This document shows, piece after piece, positions 55,971 through 64,000 of a stretch of DNA of 64,000 bases. The stretch lies in contig JALMLS010000208.1 of assembly GCA_038496445.1 (NCBI GenBank), positions 124,001 to 188,000 on the forward strand, written 5' to 3'. The position numbers and the translations under genes were made by a program. Below the pieces are notes generated by a model. It was given only the letters and a program-made list of their open reading frames with translations, was not told the DNA's origin and made no database searches. The DNA is from Trichosphaerium sp. ATCC 40318 (Eukaryota; Discosea; Flabellinia; Trichosidae). How positions within the stretch are numbered: the stretch's first letter is position 1; every line of letters starts with the position of its first letter.

Positions 55971-56669
55971 ATGGCAACATATCAGCTGTGGCGCTATGCC
56001 AGAGTTAAAAGCGGCAAACAGCGACAATTCGCAAAGTTTGAAGGTGTCCCTAAACCAAAAACCGAGGAGGGATGGAAGAACGTATGGAAGGCGCATAAAA
56101 TAGAAATACCAGCAGTTTCTAAGCTTACTTTACAATGGTCACGCAAAGGAAAGGGTAATACTGGCGCAAGGTTAGTATATACGCTAGTAGCGAGCTAAAT
56201 CAATAACAAAATGATTAGATATTTCAAATACTACAGCGTCCCACCAATTAAACACTGGAACCCAAATATTACCGTAGAATACAGTAAAGAGATTGAGAAT
56301 GCGATAACACCTACATTGACAATAGAAACTTGTACGTGCTCTACTACGATACATAACACGCCAAATCCTCTATCAACGCTTGATTTGCGAACATAGTACA
56401 AAGTTAATCATACCTCATCTATTTCAATGACATTTGAGCGTAGAGACATTTTATAGGCGTAGGTAGAGTATTTCTTCCACTAAACGCGCCGTTAAACCAA
56501 CAGAGATATCAATTATAATTAATCAACATTTTTAGTCTCTGGTGCCACCCACAAGGTTGATATTGAAGGAATGCATGTCGATAAAATAGTTAAACGCGTT
56601 CAGCAGCTCAATGATGCAGAAAAACCGCCTTCACAATCAGAATCTGCCAAGCAAGCGAAGAAAGAATAA
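55971..56669 (+). CDS. Mitochondrial ribosomal protein-type (L51/S25/CI-B8 fold)
   Basis: Three exons join in phase: MATYQLWRYARVKSGKQRQF...GNTGAR, then RYFKYYSVPPIKHWNPNITV...TIET, then SGATHKVDIEGMHVDKIVKR with a Lys-rich C-terminus QAKKE. The GAR-x-F-x(5)-P-x-(I/V)-x(3)-NP pattern and the strand that follows resemble the thioredoxin-like L51/S25/CI-B8 family, best the mS25/mL61-type mitoribosomal proteins. NDUFA2 is a less likely member. No clear targeting peptide. Divergent from the mitochondrial glycerol-3-phosphate dehydrogenase. Confidence 0.6.
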
Positions 56670-57205
56670 GAATCTCAAACAAAATGCACTAGAGAAGCCT
56701 CTCGAATATTTCTTTTTGAATCAACCTTATATATACCACCAATAATAATGGTGAACATGGCCAATCATTTTTTTTCTTGCTACAACCTGCAGAAGATGAA
56801 AAAATTCTTGTATTTATAAATTGTTTGGCCCAAAACAATTTTTTATTATCTTTTCTTTAAGGGCGTCCTTAACTCTTTGAGTGCTATTGCGCCCTCGATT
56901 TACATTAACACTACTATGTGTATTATGTATTAACAGTGTTGATATATATTGTGCAGGATTACAAAGACAGCATGAGTTGAATTCAGTGCTTCGCTATTAA
57001 AGACATAACAAGCTAACGTTTCAAGCAGAAAAAGTACTAGTCTTTCAAGAATTAAGCACGTGTTTATTCCATTGCTGATATCGCGCTTGGCCAATAGTTC
57101 AGCAAGGTGCTTTACTTGATGGCAAAAAACATGTGATATCTCCAAAAGAAGCGTTCTTGTAAAAGTTTCTTTGAACAAATCCATTTAAAACAAAAAAGAT
57201 CGAAG
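56670..57205. other. Intergenic region with an uncertain minus-strand ORF
   Basis: About 535 bp. A minus-strand frame at 56930-57184 would give 84 residues from MDLFKETFTRTLLLEISHVF, helical and Leu-rich, ending HNIYQHC. Its ATG is 22 bp from the start codon of the next gene on the other strand, which leaves almost no promoter. I rate it doubtful. Confidence 0.3.
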
Positions 57206-60200
57206 ATGAGGGTGGCAACCTTACTCATCGCCGTATCATGCTTGTTGCTTTTTAGCACAATACAAGGCGCATGCCCTCACGCTGCCACCGGTCTGGCGGC
57301 TTGGGGTAAATGGTGTTTTTACTAAGGCGCTCATTTATAACATAAATCGTTTTAGAACCTTCCTGGAACGTAGAGAACGCTGTGGTTAATATTCCAAGTG
57401 GACAATCGTATTTACTTTCTTCAAGTCCTGGTGTGACACTAAAGAGCATATCTATTGATGGAACACTCATAATTGACAATAAACCTATCGACTTAGGTAC
57501 GTTTTGAGTACTTGTGGACGTTTTTTTCTTGTTTACACATTTTTTTGTTAGACGTTAATTGGATTCGCGTCAATGATGGCGGTATGCTCGTTATGGGCAG
57601 TGAGGACTGTAGAATTGATGAACAAATTACAATTACATTCCACGGCTCTAGACCTGCTATGGAAACGAACGATATGGGAAACGATCCTTTTGATAGCAGT
57701 AAGAGTGTTTTTTTGGCATTTTGGTCGTTAACCGTTATAAAAAGCCGAATTGGGTTCAAAGGGCTTAGCTATTGCTACGGGCGGTAAACTTTCAATCCAT
57801 GGACGCCTTGCAGAAAAGAGTTGGACGCATTTAGCAGAAACTGCTTTACCGGGAGCGACTATAATTAAACTAAGCGACGTAACTGGTTGGCGCGTTGGTA
57901 CGATAGTTCTAAAGAAATTTATTCAAACGAAGTTTTTTTTGTTTTCAGCTACTCGGCACTTCAATCACATCCTGATGTACAATATGTAGGTGATAGAATA
58001 GTTATAGCTACTACTGATTTCCATCAAACCGTACAGGACGATTTACACAGCTCTTTGAACTGGCTAAGAGGATATCCAAGTTTCCCACATCAAACAGAAA
58101 ACAGAACAATTACTGAAATAACTGGTACTTCTGTTACTTTAGATACACCTCTTGAGTATATGCATTGGGGCGTTGGTTATGAGAAAGCAGAAGTAGGTCT
58201 TTTAACGCGTCATATTGTGTTACAAGGTGAGTTCCGTTTTCTTTCTTATTTTTTTCTTTAAACTAATTGAAAAAAAAAGGTGATGAGCTCTCTGATGTTG
58301 ATGGGTACGCGTGCCTTGTTTTTTTGATGACTGAGATTTTAATTTGTTTTTAGATATGGCGGACATATGATTATACGCCGCGGTGAAGCGAAGATCTCCG
58401 GTGTTGAGTTTACAAGAATGGGCCAAAAAGGCATTAAAGCAAGGTATGTTATTGCACCAAAAACATTTTACTTACATACTTTGCAGATACCCTATTCATT
58501 TCCACTTGTTTGGAGATGCTTCATCGAGTGGCACTTATGCCAATAGTAACTCAATTCACCATTGTAATCAACGTTGTTTCGTAATTCATGGTAAGAACCA
58601 CCGCTAACAAATTTTTTGTTTTGTGCTTTGTTTTCGTCTAATAAGTTTAATAGAAACACATGGCGTTAGATGTATTGATAATGTTGCTTATGATACTTTC
58701 GGCCATTGTTTCTTTTTAGAGGATGGAGCTGAGAGAGATAATTATATTGCTGGAAACCTTGGTATTGATCCTAGACCTGTTGCTGATGATGATAATGCAC
58801 AAATTATTCCTAGTGATAGTTCACCATCTGTTTTCTGGTTAACCAGTACGTATCTCGCTATTTTAATCTACTTCAATATACCCACGAACCCCTCTTGATA
58901 TGTTGTGGCTATATATAACTTTATCGGACTGGTCGGTTTAACAAGGAGCTGAAAACTTTGTTGGAAAAGTTGTGGAAAATAATACTTTATTTAGATCCTG
59001 ACAACACCATTTTGGACAATACAGCTGTAGGAGGAAGATTTGGATTCTGGTTTATCTTACCTCAAGATGCTGTACGTTTATTGGTTGCCCAAACAATACT
59101 TCTGGTTCTTGCACCAGGTTGTATTCTTTATTTTGGACTTACTAGTTCTCGAATAGACTGGATTGGCTACTGCTATTTACGGAACAAACCACATTGAAAT
59201 TCGTCCTAGGTGGACACCTCTAGGCTTATTTTCTGGGAACATCGCTCACAGGCATGTATCGATCGCCAAACCATTACTAGACTCTTGTTAATAGCATTGC
59301 TATAGTGCTGCTGATACCGGATTTGAAATTGACTCATTTATGGATGACAAAGGTGTTCCTGGAGATAGAGGTCATTACGACCCACGTGAAGGGCCATTCA
59401 ATAAAACTTATAATGGTAATCCAGCAAGCGCTTACTCTTATAAGTGGGTACGCAAATGTGAAGTCGTGGGGTTTTTTAACGGTTTACAAGGTTGAACCTC
59501 ATTTCAAGAACTTGACTGCTTACAAATGCCGTGACTTTGGTGTTTGGGGAAAGAGTAACATGCACTTTTCTGGCCTTAAGCTTCTTGATAATAAGTTCGG
59601 AATAATGGTTAACGGAGAAAGAACTTTAATTGAAGACTCACTTTTTGTTGGAGAAACTGACAACACGCACGTGTTTTTTTATATTTTTTTTTTTTTGGTT
59701 CTTACTTGCGCTATAGAGGTTATAAGCTTTCACAATACTCTCATACACGTAGTTACCCTTATCCGTGGCAAAGCGATGCTGCAAAGATACTAATTGTACG
59801 AAGAAGTGTAGAAACTTTATCACCTCTTGCGATTTTTTGTTTTTTCTTGTAAGCTTTTCTGTTCTTACTTGATTTCAGGGCGGACACAGTAGTTATGATA
59901 ATGGCGGTCCACAATATGGTAGACGTAATAAATTCCAAAATTTTATTTCTACAGCTTTGAGACCAGCTGGATCTTTAGTTGTATTAAGAGGAGGTCCTTT
60001 TATGTTAGATACTAGGTATTTTTGTTTTAAATGGATGTTGTATGTGCTTGCTCACTTGTATCAAGGAATAAATACTGGGATATTACTTTCGAGAATGCTA
60101 ATGAGTTATACCTACAATATGGATCAAGAGATGCTGAGTATGGTGTAAACTGGTGCGAGACAATGAAGACGTGACAACAACCACCTTAAAAAAAATGATA

Positions 60201-63200
60201 GGATGGACATTGATGGATCTATCACGGGTAAGAAAAGACCAAGTTGGATTGTATCAGATAGAAACGCACCTCTTTTAACCGATGATTGTGAAAAAAGAAC
60301 TGATTGGAATGCTTGGGTTTGCCCAGCATTTAGGTAATGTTAAAACATCATATGTGGTATTCGCTAAAACGTGCTTAAATAGAGAGGGTTACGCTCAATT
60401 ATCAGTTTATGGTAGAGGTATGCCAAATGATCCTGAATGGAGGGTTAATAGAAGATGGACACGTTCTGAATGGTATCGTACTGATAAGCCTGATTCAATA
60501 TATAAAGGTCAAGGATGGGATGTTAACGGGAACTGGTAATTGATTTTCATTATATTTTTTTTGAGTTTATAAGAAGAAACAGTTTTGTTAACAATTCTGT
60601 ATTTTGCTTCAAGGCTTTGTTTCTCAGGATTCTGAGGCTTAGGGTTTTATTATTTTGATTCAATACTCAATCATACTCTTAAAAATTGTCATTACACTTG
60701 GCGGTTGTTTGACTGACAACGTTTTTTTTTGTTGTTTATGAGAAAAAAGTAGTATTTGGTTTCAGTACTATCTGCTTTTGATCGTCATCAAATTTATACG
60801 AAGTTATCTCTGACAGTTATTAATCTATAGGCAAGATATGAATAATATCATACCTAGAAATATATGGGCACTAAGATGGACTAAGAGCGAATTTGATTTA
60901 GAAAACAACTCACCAAATGAAGTCCGAGTATTCCTTCATTCTGCTATGCCAGGTGATTGGGTTATCATTGCATTACCTTATCCATCTTCCTCTTCATTTG
61001 AGATTATCCAGAAGAAGTATGACTCTGATCCAAACCCAGAAACATTCACAGAAGTCAACTCATTCTCAGACTTGAACCGATTCACTTACTATTATGACTC
61101 GCAATCACAACATCTATACTTTCTCATATATAACTGGAGACATGGGTATAACGTTCATTACGATCTATTGGATTATGAGAGTTATGGTGATACTGTCACT
61201 ATAACAGCGACTTGCCCTGGAGGTGTGTGCTCCGCACCAAATACAGTAGCAAGAAATTTCGATGTTAGATCATGGACTAGCACAGATTTCTATAAGGCGG
61301 ACTTACAAGCTTGCCAAGTTACTGATACACCACCTGTGACACTTGAAGGTGTTGCCTTCTTTGAGTTGGATATTGATTTAAAGACATTGAACTATCAAAT
61401 TCATCACAAGTGCGTCATGTTGGAAGATGTCTTTGTGTTAATTCTTCTTTTTTTCTAGTTTGGCCGAAGAAGCAACAAAAGTATTCTTCAGTGTTGGCGA
61501 AGTTGGTGAATCTGGATCTATTATTAATACAGTAACGTTACCTTCACCTCCAACTTCACCTGTTGCTAGCACATTTATTTTAAGTCACGACATGTGGAGT
61601 ACGTTCTTTGTAATTTGTTATCTAACTCAGTTAAATCATTAACGTTTTAAATTGTATTGTAACTGTCTAACCTTGAACCTAGCCTATCTTGCATCTGGTA
61701 AAGTCTACTTAACAGTAGCAACCGCACAATATCCTACTGGTGCTATTCGCGGACAAATAGGCTGTGACGAAGATACTTGCAGGTAAAACTAAATACTTTG
61801 TATTTTTGGGTTTTTTTTTCTTATTTATTTTACTCTAGTGCGCCAACACCTAAACCTGATATCTCAAAACCTTGTGAAGATTCTACTTCAGTAGTTCAAA
61901 ACATATTTACGGATGCAGCAGAGTACGTTAAACCACTAGTAAACTCTGACTTCGTGAGAAGGCTAACTTTTTTTTTCAATAGCGAAGCTTTTTATGACAA
62001 AGTAAGTTGTTGGAATTGTCCTGCCGAGGCTATTTCAAATATAACAGGATCAGGATTATGTGGTAATACATTATATCAAATTCTTTTTTTAAATCTAAAT
62101 TTATCTAAGGACAATACGGTGTAAAGGCAACAGGAGAGTCTCGTTGGGATAGAATAATTTTCTTGCCAAAATGGTCTGGAAGCGAATTCAAAAACACTAT
62201 GTTTATTGATGCTGCTACTCACAAGTATATTGAAGCTTTTGTAAAGCTTGGTGAAGGCCAAGGTCCTATTGATAATTTTTACAGTACGTTTAAAAAGAAT
62301 ATCATAAGGAGCAGCGCGTTTGGTTAAAGGCAGCAAAAAACGGCTATGTTGTTTTTACAGAAGTGTCTTATTTTTTTTTGGTTTTATTGTTTTATTCATT
62401 GAGTGCACCCTGTCAATACTTTTGGTATTAAACAACCATGTTGGAGTTCCTTATATTATAAGAACCGATATGTATCACATTCACTAGTGAGAGAACGCAC
62501 TAAACGCTTGAAACCACCAAGATTGTTTATGTTTGATTTAAAAGCATACTAACTTTTTTGCAGTCAACGTCAAAACAGAGGCACTTGGTGAACTCTTTTT
62601 GGATATTAAGGAACATCCTGAGTATGTAGAGAATTTTGTAATAGATGACACGAGATGGACACGTGTTCGTGTACCTTTAAAGGACTTTGAAGGATGGCCT
62701 TCTTCAGGACAAGTTCAGTTCCATTTCTTGGGTCTTTCAGTTCACCCGTTAAATACCAAAGTGACAACGTGGTACATTGATAATGTTCGATTCCTTGATG
62801 GAAGTAAGTACACGTTTTTATGATTATTATACTAATAAAATTTAACATAGCTGCTACTGATACTATGTTGACGTATGAACCTGGTTTACCTTATGATCCA
62901 AGTATTTGCGGAGGTACCCACTTGTTGGTTTTTTTTCAGAAAAAAATAAGAAAAACCTTGGAAGGCTTTTAAGAAGGAGATATCTTCCTACTCTGATACC
63001 TCTGATACTTTAGTACTTTTGGTCAAAGCTGTATAGCTTATGAATACTTAATATTATATTTGTGATTCGAAACACGTGCAAAGGTTGTTGACTTGTTGTA
63101 GTCGAAGCTCCTGTTCCTGTTCAAGATGTTGCTATTGAACCAATTCTGGAGTGTATTGAGCGATCAAATAATGAATATATTGCTCATATTGGTTATGATT

Positions 63201-64000
63201 CTAAGGAAATGAGTTCTGTTAATGTACCAGATGGTGTTTCAAATGGATTTACACCAAGCCCAGTTGTACGTCTTACAAACAATAACCGGAAGCCTTTTCC
63301 ATCTATAAGCAAAAATGGAGCGTTCCTTTAAACTTCATACGAAGAATAACGAAAGACAAAACTCCGTGTGACTTTTCATTTTGTTTGCTTTGCCTTTTGA
63401 CGAGCTAGAAAAGTAGCCCTTTTAATTATTCTTTATTTTATAATTATCACCTTTACAAGGAAGCTTAATAGTACAACTAGAATCGTGGACAATCCACTTC
63501 ATTTGAACCAGGTAGATCAGAATATTGGCCTTTCGCTGCAATGAGAATTACTTGGGATGGAAAAGATGACTTGATTTATAACATTGGAGAATCTCTTTTA
63601 AGTATATCTGCATTTGATTTAGAATCACACGCTTGTCTTTCTACAGTATCAGTACAAGTACGCCATACATACATAGTCAAAAGAAGCAAAAGAAAAAAAA
63701 AACCCAGAAAATTTTGAGAATTTTTTACCAACACCAAAAAATTGTTTGACCATCAAGTATGGGCTACACACTTTCTGTAAGCTCGAACTGTTGATTCATC
63801 TATTAATTTTAACTACTAACTGTGAATTTATTTCTATCCGGCTCAAAAACGCTTACATTTTGGTGTTTGTAGATTTGTGTAAATTTCTTTCTCTAATTCT
63901 AATTATCTTCTAAAGGCAACTGTTAATGATGAAACTCCACCTAATATAATAGATCCATACGATAATGGAGGAAACTATAAACGTTCTATTGAGGCAGCAC
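57206..64000 (+). CDS. Giant secreted G8/CEMIP-like protein with CHRD domain, partial at right edge
   Basis: Signal peptide MRVATLLIAVSCLLLFSTIQ. A G8 domain follows (PSWNVENAVVNIPSGQSYLL, ISIDGTLIIDN, GGKLSIHGR, TALPGATIIKLSD). Then comes a CEMIP/TMEM2-like right-handed beta-helix region (FTRMGQKGIKARYPIHFHLF, SIHHCNQRCFVIH, DNVAYDTFGHCFFLEDG, HIEIRPRWTPLGLF, YKCRDFGVWGKS). The CHRD domain near 61450-61780 has ATKVFFSVGEVGESGSI and GKVYLTVATAQYPTGAIRGQ. A domain with RVRVPLKDFEGW and TTWYIDNVRFLDG resembles a carbohydrate-binding jelly roll. Cys-containing repeats (ILECIERSNNEYIAHIGYDS; SFEPGRSEYWPF) then run off the window. CEMIP proteins degrade hyaluronan; whether this one does is unknown. 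More than 20 exons. Confidence 0.8.

Noticed and set aside
1-64000. CRISPR arrays, rRNA genes, replication origins or prokaryotic promoters.
   Set aside because: None seen. The introns and protein content are eukaryotic, so such calls would be unsupported.

Overview
The window is nuclear DNA from an intron-rich, gene-dense eukaryote, probably unicellular. I cannot name the lineage from sequence alone. Support: almost every gene is cut by short (mostly 40-130 nt) GT-AG introns, often with a GTACGT donor; one nuclear-type tRNA-Leu is present; AATAAA signals sit on or just after many stop codons; and the proteins are eukaryotic (chromodomain, class C GPCR, Ras, ABCG, mitochondrial glycerol-3-phosphate dehydrogenase, G8/CEMIP, reeler, animal-type haem peroxidase). 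Base composition is AT-rich. The palindrome CACGTG occurs about 60 times by eye, several-fold more than composition predicts.

Layout. 0-1.9 kb: edge of a BED-finger (hAT-like) ORF and a truncated LRR gene. 1.9-8.4 kb, minus strand: ABCG half-transporter, divergent Ras-like GTPase, secreted arylsulfatase. 8.4-9.45 kb: intergenic with copy 1 of a dispersed repeat. 9.45-14.0 kb, minus: a Q-rich, zinc-finger-like protein ending in a degenerate nucleotide-cyclase fold. 14.0-15.7 kb: intergenic with two strong hairpins. 15.7-17.4 kb: a secreted Thr/Pro-rich surface protein. 17.5-18.9 kb: a graveyard holding an ABCG pseudogene, an LRR relic and a hAT-type MITE with an 8-bp target duplication. 19.1-20.3 kb: F-box-like/YwqK-repeat protein. 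20.6-25.8 kb, minus: a haem peroxidase-DOMON-7TM class C receptor. 26.5-32.4 kb: LisH-WD40 protein divergent from a chromodomain-SAP protein, then a Cys-rich protein and a DUF4349 membrane protein. 32.7 kb: tRNA-Leu(UAG). 33.6-36.1 kb: MORN-repeat/SAM-like protein. 36.9 kb: a possible structured RNA. 37.9-41.1 kb: reeler plus LPMO-like protein. 41.1-43.4 kb: repeats and a small ubiquitin-like ORF. 43.4-46.0 kb: second arylsulfatase. 46.3-51.7 kb: F-box/LRR gene, an unknown gene, LRR relics and a second F-box-like/YwqK gene. 52.3-56.7 kb: FAD glycerol-3-phosphate dehydrogenase divergent from a mitochondrial ribosomal-type protein. 57.2 kb to the right edge: a very large secreted G8/CEMIP-like protein with a CHRD domain.

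How the genes may relate. Many products are secreted or surface proteins that would act on or bind extracellular matrix: two sulfatases, a CEMIP-like protein, reeler/LPMO-like, the Thr/Pro-rich protein and the peroxidase-receptor. No operon logic applies. The clearest candidate for an undescribed system is the peroxidase-DOMON-GPCR chain at 20581-25823. It joins a redox/haem ectodomain lacking its catalytic distal histidine to a GABA-B-like seven-helix signalling domain. A second theme is expansion and decay of repeat-protein families (F-box/LRR, F-box/YwqK, MORN), including an inverted duplication of an LRR-ABCG gene pair.
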